A program made the position numbers and the translations under genes. DNA of 36,997 nucleotides from F23-D06 sp947167635. Lineage in GTDB: Bacteria > Bacteroidota > Bacteroidia > Bacteroidales > WCHB1-69. This document shows, in pieces, positions 24,374-29,863 of this stretch. Position 1 is the stretch's first letter, and every line of letters begins with the position of its first letter. The stretch covers positions 1 to 36,997 of the forward strand of contig CAMVIT010000029.1 in NCBI GenBank assembly GCA_947167635.1. The letters are read 5' to 3'. A model generated the notes under the pieces. It was not told the DNA's origin, ran no database searches, and was given only the letters and a program-made list of their open reading frames with translations.

Positions 24374-25525
24374 TCAGTCCACAAGCATCTTCAAGGCATC
24401 GTCCGCGTAGCCTAACTCTTTCCCTAACGTGTGGAGATAGAGCTTTTCGGTAGGATGGAGTGTGCCGTCCGCTTTCGCCAATTGTGCCATACCGGACAAG
24501 AGGGTCGTGGCATTCATCATATCGTCTTTGAAAAGCGCCAAATCTACTTTTTGCTGCTTTGGATTGTCAATTTCCGCAAACAGGAGGGTTCTGTTTTTGT
24601 CCGAAATGTTCATACTGCCCACCAACACTTTAAGCAGTTCCTCCTCATCTTGCGAAAAATCGCCGTCCACAAGAGCCATGTTGAGAATCAGTTTGGCCTT
24701 TGCGATTTCGATTTGCTCTTGTTTCCCGAAGTCGATGATCTCGTTCAGGAAAAGGGCTTTTGCGGCTTTGGCGATGGCGTAGGTTGACATCGCGTCAACG
24801 GTTCCGCCCACAACACCGCCCAACACGGGAATTGCTTTGTGGATGTTAACGAGCCCTTTCTGTCCGAATTTGGTGAACAGACGGAATCCCACCGCCTGAT
24901 TGATCTTGGTCAGCACAGCGCCGGGCAATTTTTTCAACGATGCGGTGGTGAACTTGACAGCGAATTGCCCGGCGGTTTTTGACAACACATTGCCCGCCTG
25001 CGATCCGAGAAGGCAGAGATACATTCCGGTCTTCTTTTCTTCGGTATTCTCGTGGAATCCGCCCAACTCGGCAATAGCGCCTATCATTCGCAGTTGAATG
25101 GCCATCACACCGGCAATGTTCGCGGGCAATGTGACGGCCATAGTGGGCAGCCCGCCGAAACTGGTGACAAAACCCGTTGTGGCGGAAGAGGTGATTTGCC
25201 AATTGACGAGATGGTGGATGGCGGTGTTCACATTGCCATACTTGTCAAGGTTTTTTTGGGCCATATCGCGGCTGGAGCCCAAGCCGGGGATGTTGCCGTT
25301 GGCCTTGTCAAACGCCCAGTCCAAGACTTCCAACATCTTCGAACCCTTTTCCTCCATTTCCTCTTCAGGGACATTCTCTTCCTCCGTTTTGTTGCGGTGT
25401 AAGAGTTCTTGTCCTTTTTCCTTTCCGGATTTTGCTACATCCGAAACCATGGCTGTGATTCTCGACACTCCTTCTTTGAGATTCACGTTTTCTTTAACTT
25501 TATCTAAAAAAGCCATGGGGTTCAT
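24374..25525 (-). CDS. EcsC-family protein with a C-terminal TerB-like domain
   Basis: The 383-aa protein has a charged N-terminal region (residues 1-60), an EcsC-like domain (about 65-250) and a C-terminal helical domain (about 275-383). The EcsC-like part is rich in Gly/Ala helices, such as FVTSFGGLPTMAVTLPANIAGVMAIQLRMIGAIAEL and VLGGVVGGTVDAMSTYAIAKAAK. The C-terminal part has two TerB/DjlA-like acidic helix motifs, NMALVDGDFSQDEEELL and AQLAKADGTLHPTEKLYL. TerB-like domains bind metal and associate with membrane stress systems; EcsC proteins are of unknown biochemical function. It is the last gene of the minus-strand cluster. Its first codons overlap a possible 45-aa gene in another frame. 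The role is inferred as membrane-associated. Confidence 0.82.
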   Translation of the reverse strand: MNPMAFLDKVKENVNLKEGVSRITAMVSDVAKSGKEKGQELLHRNKTEEENVPEEEMEEKGSKMLEVLDWAFDKANGNIPGLGSSRDMAQKNLDKYGNVNTAIHHLVNWQITSSATTGFVTSFGGLPTMAVTLPANIAGVMAIQLRMIGAIAELGGFHENTEEKKTGMYLCLLGSQAGNVLSKTAGQFAVKFTTASLKKLPGAVLTKINQAVGFRLFTKFGQKGLVNIHKAIPVLGGVVGGTVDAMSTYAIAKAAKALFLNEIIDFGKQEQIEIAKAKLILNMALVDGDFSQDEEELLKVLVGSMNISDKNRTLLFAEIDNPKQQKVDLALFKDDMMNATTLLSGMAQLAKADGTLHPTEKLYLHTLGKELGYADDALKMLVD

Positions 25526-25637
25526 TGTCTCTTTTCTTGGCCTCGCGCTCGCGTTCCAGCTGCGCTCGCAGGTCTATGATTTTCTTTTTGTAATACCCTT
25601 TACTCAAAATTGTATGTGTTAAGGATTGGATGGTCAA
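25500..25637 (-). CDS. possible 45-aa basic coiled-coil peptide, TTG start
   Basis: A short frame between the 142-aa gene and the EcsC-TerB gene encodes TIQSLTHTILSKGYYKKKII followed by a charged helix, DLRAQLEREREAKKRDNE, ending PHGFFR. The TTG at 25637 overlaps the upstream TGA in a TTGA arrangement, the same geometry as the ATGA junctions around it, and its 3' end runs 26 nt into the EcsC-TerB gene. The composition looks protein-like rather than random, but 45 open codons can arise by chance and no ATG is available; a TTG at 25607 is an alternative start. Confidence 0.42.
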   Translation of the reverse strand: MTIQSLTHTILSKGYYKKKIIDLRAQLEREREAKKRDNEPHGFFR

Positions 25638-26062
25638 AACTTCATTTTATGTACTTTTTCAACCATAGAAAGGGTGTTGTCAATAATGTCGTTGCTCTCC
25701 CCTAATATTTTTCCTAAAAAACCAAGTTCTGACATCACCTTGCAGTTACGTTCCTCTTCCGTCAAGAATATTTCATCGAAATCTTGATTGAAATGGTCGG
25801 TCTCAAAATATTCGTCGTATTTCCGTTTCTGTAAAAGGAAACCTCTTCCGGCTCTTTTTTTCGAGGCCAACAAGGATTCCCAACGCAGACGGAATTCTTC
25901 TGAACTCATTCCCAAAGCGACAGCCTTTTGGGTCAGATAATCCATATCCCGTTTGTCGATCTTCTCCTTCTGGAGCACAGCACGCACTATCGGACGGAGA
26001 GGATCGTACTTTGGAGTGCGGCAAGCTTCTTTCCCAGTATTTGTGTCTTTCAAGGAAATCAT
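25634..26062 (-). CDS. 142-aa helical protein of unknown function
   Basis: This soluble, charged protein has no signal or TM helix. The central part (YLTQKAVALGMSSEEFRLRWESLLASKKRAGRGFLL) looks like a helical bundle with a basic C-terminal edge. The C-terminal half is acidic with several Asp/Glu pairs (QDFDEIFLTEEERN), ending in amphipathic helices (IIDNTLSMVEKVHKM). No family was recognised. Its ATG overlaps the stop of the upstream membrane protein gene (ATGA at 26059-26062), so it is translationally coupled and belongs to the cluster. An adaptor role between its membrane neighbours is a guess. Confidence 0.75.
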   Translation of the reverse strand: MISLKDTNTGKEACRTPKYDPLRPIVRAVLQKEKIDKRDMDYLTQKAVALGMSSEEFRLRWESLLASKKRAGRGFLLQKRKYDEYFETDHFNQDFDEIFLTEEERNCKVMSELGFLGKILGESNDIIDNTLSMVEKVHKMKF

Positions 26063-26352
26063 ACCAATTCAAGAATGGCGGCCACTGCAGCGGGAATGCA
26101 GAAAAATTGGATGGCATAACTCAAAGCGGTGAAGATGCAGCTGTCGAGTAGATCCACACTGCTTATCACCCAGAACCAGCGGGGTGGAACCGTTTCGCTC
26201 CAGCCAGTAAAGCCGATGATCAGGCCAAGCAAAGCCGAGCCGGCACCTGCATAAAGCACCCAGTCCTCAATGTTGCCCATAGCGAAATAGCCCATAGCAC
26301 AAAAAAAGACGATGGGCGAAAGGATATTCCAAATCCAAAGTATTACTATCAT
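26059..26352 (-). CDS. small integral membrane protein (97 aa)
   Basis: From ATG 26352 the protein is 97 aa with about three hydrophobic helices (IVILWIWNILSPIVFFCAM, WVLYAGAGSALLGLIIGFTG, and the C-terminal segment from about ALSYAIQFFCIPAAVAAILEL), separated by a short loop with ETVPPRWFW. Upstream in-frame codons reach an ATG at 26424, but that extension runs through a perfect GC-rich hairpin (26373-26397) and overlaps the upstream gene, so the shorter start is preferred. No family was recognised. Its stop overlaps the start of the 142-aa gene. It may be the membrane component of the cluster. Confidence 0.68.
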   Translation of the reverse strand: MIVILWIWNILSPIVFFCAMGYFAMGNIEDWVLYAGAGSALLGLIIGFTGWSETVPPRWFWVISSVDLLDSCIFTALSYAIQFFCIPAAVAAILELV

Positions 26353-26372
26353 AACAACGTTTTTGGGGTAAG

Positions 26373-26397
26373 AAGGTGGGGCACAACGCCCCACCTT
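26373..26397. repeat. perfect 10-bp-stem palindrome between two cluster genes
   Basis: AAGGTGGGGC (26373-26382) and GCCCCACCTT (26388-26397) pair perfectly around an ACAAC loop. No T run follows in the direction of transcription, so it is more likely a REP-like element or an RNA stabiliser/attenuator than a terminator. Confidence 0.75.
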
Positions 26398-26407
26398 GTC
26401 TGTAAAA

Positions 26408-26644
26408 TTATTTTCCTTCGGCAAAATCTAACAATTTCTTTCCGAGTTGCTGAACGGTCCAGTCCGGATCGAATTTGAATCCGGCCTTGGTGGCCAACTC
26501 TCTCAAGGCAGCCTTTACGGAGCCGCATTTTTCAACCATTTCCTTGCTCACTTCGATGGAGTTGTCTTCGTTTTGCCAAACCATGTGACCGGCAATCTTT
26601 TTGCCTCTTTTCTTGTCACCTTTTGTGATTTTTCCAGTTGCCAT
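26408..26644 (-). CDS. 78-aa small basic protein of unknown function
   Basis: This small soluble protein is Lys-rich at its start (TGKITKGDKKRGKKIAGHMVW). The C-terminal region forms amphipathic helices (SVKAALRELATKAGFKFD and WTVQQLGKKLLDFAEGK). The start is well placed, and the spacing fits the run of same-strand genes. The basic N-terminus and helical C-terminus would suit nucleic-acid or partner binding, but no named domain was recognised. It is separated from the upstream tail-anchored protein gene by 113 bp without a clear -7 box, and from the downstream membrane gene by the 26373-26397 hairpin. Confidence 0.72.
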   Translation of the reverse strand: MATGKITKGDKKRGKKIAGHMVWQNEDNSIEVSKEMVEKCGSVKAALRELATKAGFKFDPDWTVQQLGKKLLDFAEGK

Positions 26645-26757
26645 AATTATAAGTTATTGATAAATTGCGCCTACTCTTTTTCAGATTTTCGGCTTCCTCT
26701 TTTTACTATTGTGAGTGATATTTATTTTGAAGTCCTATGCAATACCCTAATCAACCG

Positions 26758-27231
26758 TTATTTCAACGCGAATACTGCAATGATACCGATGATGACAATC
26801 ATGGCCAGCAAGATCCACAGCCAGGTCATTGATTTTTTTATTTCCAAACGGTAGTTGCCACGCTTGCCAGCCCCTTTTTCCGTTTCATTGACTTCAAACT
26901 CAATACCATATCTCTGGGCTAAATCCGTTATTTTCTTGAACTTGTCAGCGGGCCACATCGGATTAGTAAAGGCCACTTTTGTCCCGTTTTTCAGGGTCAG
27001 GAACATATCCATGTCCCCGACTTGTTTGGCGAGTTTTTCTTCAAACTCTCCTGACTTCTTCTTGCCAGAAATGTTGTTCACCGAATCGATTTCGTTGCCG
27101 GTTTCATTTTTCGGGAACGCTTTCTGCAAATCGGCAAGTGTGGCGTTCGGGTGCATTTCAAGATAGGCCGCCACAATTCCCAAGGCCGTCCATTTCTGTG
27201 ACTGGCCATAAACTTTGATCTGTTTTGCCAT
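26758..27231 (-). CDS. tail-anchored protein of unknown function (157 aa)
   Basis: The protein starts MAKQIKVYGQSQKWTALGIV and has a folded N-terminal alpha/beta part that includes LEMHPNATLADLQKAFPKN. A middle region (MDMFLTLKNGTKVAFTNPMWPADKFKKI) and a basic stretch (KGAGKRGNYRLEIKKS) precede a single C-terminal TM helix (about 135-156), which leaves the bulk in the cytoplasm. I see no known catalytic motif. ATG 27231 was preferred to an upstream in-frame ATG (27285) that would overlap the coiled-coil gene and add a Lys-rich tail. The cytosolic part plus tail anchor suggests a membrane-recruited sensor or effector. Confidence 0.75.
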   Translation of the reverse strand: MAKQIKVYGQSQKWTALGIVAAYLEMHPNATLADLQKAFPKNETGNEIDSVNNISGKKKSGEFEEKLAKQVGDMDMFLTLKNGTKVAFTNPMWPADKFKKITDLAQRYGIEFEVNETEKGAGKRGNYRLEIKKSMTWLWILLAMIVIIGIIAVFALK

Positions 27232-27250
27232 AATAATCTTTTTTTCAGTT

Positions 27251-27511
27251 TTATAATCTTTTTTTCTTTTCACGCAGTTTTGCAAGGTCTTCTTTCAGCT
27301 GGGCTAAAATCTCCTTGTTTCTTTTCATTGTGTATTCAAGCCCTTCGTATGTCACGAACTTTTTGCCAACGGCCTTGTTGTATGCTTTTGCGTCGGCAAT
27401 GCTTCTTTTCGCGGAATCGATTTCTGCTTTCAAATCCTCAATCTGCTTTTTTTTAGAAGCAATTTGCTTGTCGATGTCATCCTTTGATGAACGGAAAAAT
27501 AAAAATCCCAT
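27251..27511 (-). CDS. small coiled-coil protein (86 aa)
   Basis: After a hydrophobic start (MGFLFFRSS) the protein is almost entirely charged helix with heptad-like spacing: DIDKQIASKKKQIEDLKAEI, then RNKEILAQLKEDLAKLREKK. It is likely a coiled coil, possibly tethered to a membrane by its N-terminus. ATG 27511 is preferred to 27517 (MTMGFLFF) because the tighter start fits the hydrophobic lead; both are possible. The following gene starts 19 bp after its stop, consistent with one transcript. Confidence 0.72.
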   Translation of the reverse strand: MGFLFFRSSKDDIDKQIASKKKQIEDLKAEIDSAKRSIADAKAYNKAVGKKFVTYEGLEYTMKRNKEILAQLKEDLAKLREKKKRL

Positions 27512-27540
27512 AGTCATTTCTTTTAATTTGAAGTGTCCCT

Positions 27541-28071
27541 TTACTTTTTCAAATCAGCTCTCAACTGTTTCAGTTCTGCTATCCATTCGGAAGGCACCGT
27601 GTTGTTTTTGCTGATGTTGAGCGGATAGGCGAACTTATGTTGGGCAAGTTCCTCGGTTTCGCGGCATTCGGCCTGCTCTGCGGTCTCGGTGTATTCCCAT
27701 TCCCAGAAACAGCTGTCGATCAGCTTGTTTACGATTGCCTCGGCTGTGTTGTCATCCGCGTCAGGGGCCATAATAGCACGCAGCGTTCTCCGTAACGTGG
27801 AACTCTTGAACGGACCGCGGATATGCCAGCGGATACGCCGACTCATGTCGTTGCTGATGCCGAAATATAACGCAAGATAAGGCGCTCCTTGAATAGAACG
27901 TTCTTGCAGTTTCCTGTCTTCTATCAAAGCGCGATTCTTAAAACCACCCAATAGTTTCTGTGCTTCAGCTTTGGGAAACCACCAGCGATATACGCCGGGG
28001 CGTTTTTCCACCTCTGAACATCGGTTTTGAATCTGTTGCCGTATCAATGCTGCGGATTGTAGATTTTTCAT
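27541..28071 (-). CDS. GIY-YIG-like nuclease domain protein
   Basis: The 176-aa protein shows a divergent GIY-YIG arrangement. GVYRW (residues 26-30) replaces GIY, and YLALYFGISNDMSRRIRWHI (65-84) contains the YFG form of YIG with the following Arg residues. A Glu-rich segment ETEELAQ (138-144) and PLN (150-152) match the late Glu and Asn of the fold. The gap between the two motifs is longer than usual (about 40 residues). If active, it would cut DNA as a single-domain endonuclease; an alternative is a degenerate binding domain. It is the first gene of the cluster and lies downstream of a structured RNA-like leader. Confidence 0.68.
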   Translation of the reverse strand: MKNLQSAALIRQQIQNRCSEVEKRPGVYRWWFPKAEAQKLLGGFKNRALIEDRKLQERSIQGAPYLALYFGISNDMSRRIRWHIRGPFKSSTLRRTLRAIMAPDADDNTAEAIVNKLIDSCFWEWEYTETAEQAECRETEELAQHKFAYPLNISKNNTVPSEWIAELKQLRADLKK

Positions 28072-28128
28072 ATTTTAATGTTGATAATAATTGATGAACA
28101 TACTGCAAGGGCTTCACTGGCAGGCACG

Positions 28129-28325
28129 AAAAAAGGCGTGGCCTGTCTTTGTCGTCAAAGAGGTTCTAGCAAAACCCAAGCAGAAAACAAAAAACAATCC
28201 ACGCCTGTTGCAGACATGATCACTGTAATTGCTTTTCTGCTGTTGGTTAAAATTTGCTAGATTTCTTTGACAAACAAAAAGCGATTGCACGATAACTAAA
28301 GAACGTCAGTTTTCCGTGGAAAACA
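28129..28325 (-). ncRNA. candidate rod-shaped RNA (6S-RNA-like fold) or structured 5' leader
   Basis: Four strictly nested complementary segments form a long rod: 28154-28161 with 28264-28271 (8 bp), 28165-28173 with 28253-28261 (9 bp), 28179-28187 with 28233-28241 (9 bp), and 28195-28198 with 28228-28231. Internal loops are asymmetric. On the minus strand a TATTTTTG box (28331-28338) precedes it, and its 3' side ends CCACGCC followed by TTTTTT (28129-28134), giving a transcript of about 195 nt. Length and fold resemble 6S RNA; an attenuating leader of the GIY-YIG operon is the alternative. AGGCGTGG/CCACGCCT (28134-28141, 28199-28206) offers a competing helix. Confidence 0.45.
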
Positions 28326-28330
28326 TGCTG

Positions 28331-28338
28331 CAAAAATA
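28331..28338 (-). promoter_or_regulatory. -7 box for the candidate rod RNA / cluster leader
   Basis: The minus strand reads TATTTTTG immediately before the rod-forming segment. Confidence 0.45.
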
Positions 28339-28350
28339 TAAAAAAATCAT

Positions 28351-28378
28351 ACACAAGCGTGAATTGTGTTTTTTTTTC
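28351..28378. terminator. short bidirectional terminator-like hairpin
   Basis: ACACAA (28351-28356) pairs with TTGTGT (28364-28369). A run of T follows on the plus strand, and ATGATTTTTTT follows on the minus strand. Confidence 0.4.
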
Positions 28379-28384
28379 AAAGAA

Positions 28385-28418
28385 CGGCGTGAAATCCGTT
28401 GCATGTAATTTCACGCCG
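28385..28418. repeat. 11-bp-stem inverted repeat
   Basis: CGGCGTGAAAT (28385-28395) and ATTTCACGCCG (28408-28418) are perfectly complementary around a 12-nt loop. A minus-strand TATTTTTG box abuts it at 28419-28426, so any transcript from that box would begin with this hairpin. Confidence 0.6.
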
Positions 28419-28426
28419 CAAAAATA
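28419..28426 (-). promoter_or_regulatory. -7 box reading into the 11-bp hairpin
   Basis: The minus strand reads TATTTTTG. Together with the hairpin and the terminator-like stem at 28351-28369 it could produce a very short RNA of about 70 nt. Confidence 0.35.
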
Positions 28427-28449
28427 ACAACTTGATGGATTGGATGTTT

Positions 28450-28912
28450 GGTCCGAATTGGTCCGAATTAAGGGGTCGGCTGTTAGGGGTTGCTCCCGCG
28501 AGGGCAGGGGGGACGGAAGAGGGGCTATCCCGCCAGTGCGCACTCTGGCGGGTTCGGGATTCCGTTTTGCAACCCTGTTCTCACGAGCCACCGCCTGCCG
28601 AGACGATGACGACCGCCCTCGCGATTCACCGCCACTCATTTCCGGCAAAACGGAATGGTACATTGGTTGCACGCAAGGGCGGGGATTAACGACACCCCGT
28701 GTTCCGACAGCACAGTGATTGCCGAAAAACGGATAACCCGCCAGTGCCACACTAACGATCAACGCACAACCCGCAAGGACAATCGGAAACGTTCAGCAAA
28801 TGCACCATTCCGTTTGGCCTCCCTTCCGAATAGGAAACAACATGCATTGCCGAAACCCACAACATAACGTTGACGCGACGCCTTGACCGGCCAGACGGAA
28901 CCTCCGTCTCGC
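28450..28912. repeat. GC-rich structured non-coding element with long-range inverted repeats
   Basis: It opens with a tandem GGTCCGAATT x2 (28450-28469). CCCGCCAG (28529-28536) pairs with CTGGCGGG (28545-28552). ATTCCGTTTTGC (28559-28570) pairs with GCAAAACGGAAT (28645-28656), which overlaps AAACGGAATGGT (28648-28659), itself complementary to ACCATTCCGTTT (28804-28815). AGACGGA/TCCGTCT (28893-28909) closes the right side. The GGTCCGAATTGGTCC word recurs at 30468-30482, hinting at a dispersed element. The nature (ncRNA, decayed mobile element or intergenic repeat) is open. Confidence 0.5.
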
Positions 28913-28923
28913 AAGGGCTCCTA

Positions 28924-28950
28924 TCATCGTCGCTTCATCGCTTCATCGTC
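28924..28950. repeat. TCATCG-type repeat, left copy
   Basis: TCATCGTC, GC, then TTCATCGCTTCATCG (28924-28948). It is almost identical to 29831-29854, which has a single A in place of GC. The pair brackets the PBECR-like nuclease gene. Confidence 0.6.
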
Positions 28951-29057
28951 CAATTTCCTGCGAAATTACGGCTTAAAATTTACAATCACAAAACTAATAG
29001 TTAACGTTATATTTGTAAACAACTGATAGCGAGCAAGAAAAAATTTACGAAAAACCC

Positions 29058-29088
29058 TTGACAAACGGGATGTTTTGTTGTACCTTTG
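29058..29088 (+). promoter_or_regulatory. promoter of the PBECR-like nuclease gene
   Basis: TTG at 29058-29060 and TACCTTTG at 29081-29088 are 20 bp apart, a near-ideal Bacteroidetes promoter. The start codon is 107 bp further on, leaving a leader that contains the palindrome at 29135-29158. Confidence 0.65.
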
Positions 29089-29134
29089 TCATCGGAAATG
29101 CGGTTGAACAATGGGGCATTTTTGTTCCCGTTTC

Positions 29135-29158
29135 AGAGACGCGCCATGGCACGTCTCT
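29135..29158. repeat. 24-bp near-perfect palindrome in the 5' leader
   Basis: AGAGACG (29135-29141) and CGTCTCT (29152-29158) flank GCCATGGC, giving a stem interrupted only by one C/A mismatch. It looks like a dispersed REP-type palindrome and would fold in the leader RNA of the nuclease gene. Confidence 0.65.
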
Positions 29159-29195
29159 ACGGATGACTGCCTGACCGGAACGAACAAAAAAAAGA

Positions 29196-29645
29196 ATGAC
29201 GAAAACTAATATTAAAGAAGCAGTTGTAGAAACAGGGAAATATGGTCCTGTGTACAGACAATTTGCGGGGAAGCCAAAAGAGGCTATCAAATTTCTACGT
29301 GAAAAGAAAAATGGCGAATGTATAGCAGCCCTGTACCGCAGCGACATTGGGGATATTGACATCGTTTGGGGAGAAATTACAGACCCGATCAAACACAAAG
29401 GATATGGTTTGGCTCACATTATTGACAAGCACGAACTTGAAATCAATAAGTTGGGATTTAATGTGGAAGATTTTGTACCTATCGTCGTTCAATTTGGCAA
29501 TTTCAATCTAAAGAAGTCAGACAGTCAGAAAAAAGTGTTTGAAAGCGAGACTTTCAGATTTGTTGTGGCATTGGAAAACGAACAGAATGGGAAGATAAAG
29601 AAATGGTTGCTCTCAGCCTTTGATATATTAAAAAGACCGAAGTGA
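29196..29645 (+). CDS. stand-alone PBECR/barnase-EndoU-like nuclease domain protein
   Basis: The 149-aa protein matches the pattern of phage-Barnase-EndoU-ColicinE5/D-RelE-like nucleases. It has IGDIDIVWGEITDPIKHKGYG, then GLAHIIDKH with His74 and His79, a central strand region, and the late KKWLLSAFD segment (136-143). In other contexts such domains sit in phage head proteins or polymorphic toxins and are predicted RNases. Here the domain is the whole protein, with no signal peptide, phage gene or adjacent immunity gene. It has a strong promoter, a structured leader and a perfect terminator hairpin that overlaps its stop codon. Flanking repeats suggest insertion as a unit. Confidence 0.72.
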   Translation: MTKTNIKEAVVETGKYGPVYRQFAGKPKEAIKFLREKKNGECIAALYRSDIGDIDIVWGEITDPIKHKGYGLAHIIDKHELEINKLGFNVEDFVPIVVQFGNFNLKKSDSQKKVFESETFRFVVALENEQNGKIKKWLLSAFDILKRPK

Positions 29646-29726
29646 ACCTTCGGTCTTATATTGTTCGTCACTGCCAAAAACATCGACGCTGACAGTCTTC
29701 GTTACCTGCGCTGTATGGTAAAACGA
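29628..29726 (-). ncRNA. possible small antisense-ended RNA convergent to the nuclease gene
   Basis: On the minus strand a consensus promoter (TTG at 29759-29761, 19-bp spacing, TATCTTTG at 29732-29739) is followed about 100 nt later by the same perfect hairpin that ends the nuclease gene, with a T run on this strand too. No clear reading frame lies between. A small RNA overlapping the nuclease mRNA 3' end is the simplest reading; it is unproven. Confidence 0.38.
29633..29657. terminator. bidirectional terminator overlapping the nuclease stop codon
   Basis: AAGACCGAAG (29633-29642) and CTTCGGTCTT (29648-29657) form a perfect 10-bp stem with loop TGAAC, where TGA is the stop codon. On the minus strand the stem is followed by TTTAATAT. 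Confidence 0.75.
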
Positions 29727-29731
29727 CACCG

Positions 29732-29761
29732 CAAAGATACACTTTTTTAATATCCACACAA
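29732..29761 (-). promoter_or_regulatory. consensus promoter facing the nuclease gene
   Basis: TTG, 19 bp, TATCTTTG on the minus strand match the Bacteroidetes -33/-7 consensus. No protein-coding gene follows it directly. Confidence 0.6.
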
Positions 29762-29830
29762 TATTCGATAATTTTTTTTATAAACCGAAAAGGCCCGTTT
29801 TGTCAACCAACGCACCATCTATCGTTCCAA

Positions 29831-29863
29831 TCATCGTCATTCATCGCTTCATCGCATCATCGA
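29831..29863. repeat. TCATCG-type repeat, right copy
   Basis: TCATCGTC, A, then TTCATCGCTTCATCG, continuing as GCATCATCGA. It overlaps the last codons of the minus-strand gene ending at 29849. Confidence 0.6.

Larger units (their letters stand above)
28072..29195. other. 1.1-kb stretch without convincing protein-coding sequence, rich in hairpins, promoters and repeats
   Basis: No credible protein was found on either strand; the longest frames are low-complexity or arise from repeats. The stretch contains a rod-shaped inverted repeat (28129-28325), two minus-strand -7 boxes, a short bidirectional terminator-like hairpin (28351-28369), an 11-bp-stem hairpin (28385-28418), a GC-rich block with long-range complementarity (28450-28912) and the promoter and palindromic leader of the 29196 gene. 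Base composition in 28470-28920 is more GC-rich than the flanks. Confidence 0.75.

Noticed and set aside
26353..26424. 24-codon N-terminal extension of the 97-aa membrane protein
   Set aside because: It passes through the perfect 26373-26397 palindrome and overlaps the upstream gene; the shorter start gives a cleaner membrane protein.
28078..28260. 60-codon plus-strand frame
   Set aside because: It coincides with the nested inverted repeat of the rod-shaped RNA candidate and has no protein-like features beyond a hydrophobic end.
28247..28762. 171-codon minus-strand frame over the GC-rich element
   Set aside because: Pro/Arg/Ser-rich, reads through hairpins and repeat words; looks like a non-coding repeat that happens to be open.
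28072..29195. RNase P RNA, tmRNA or SRP RNA considered for the hairpin-rich stretch
   Set aside because: None of the conserved sequence blocks of these RNAs was recognised.
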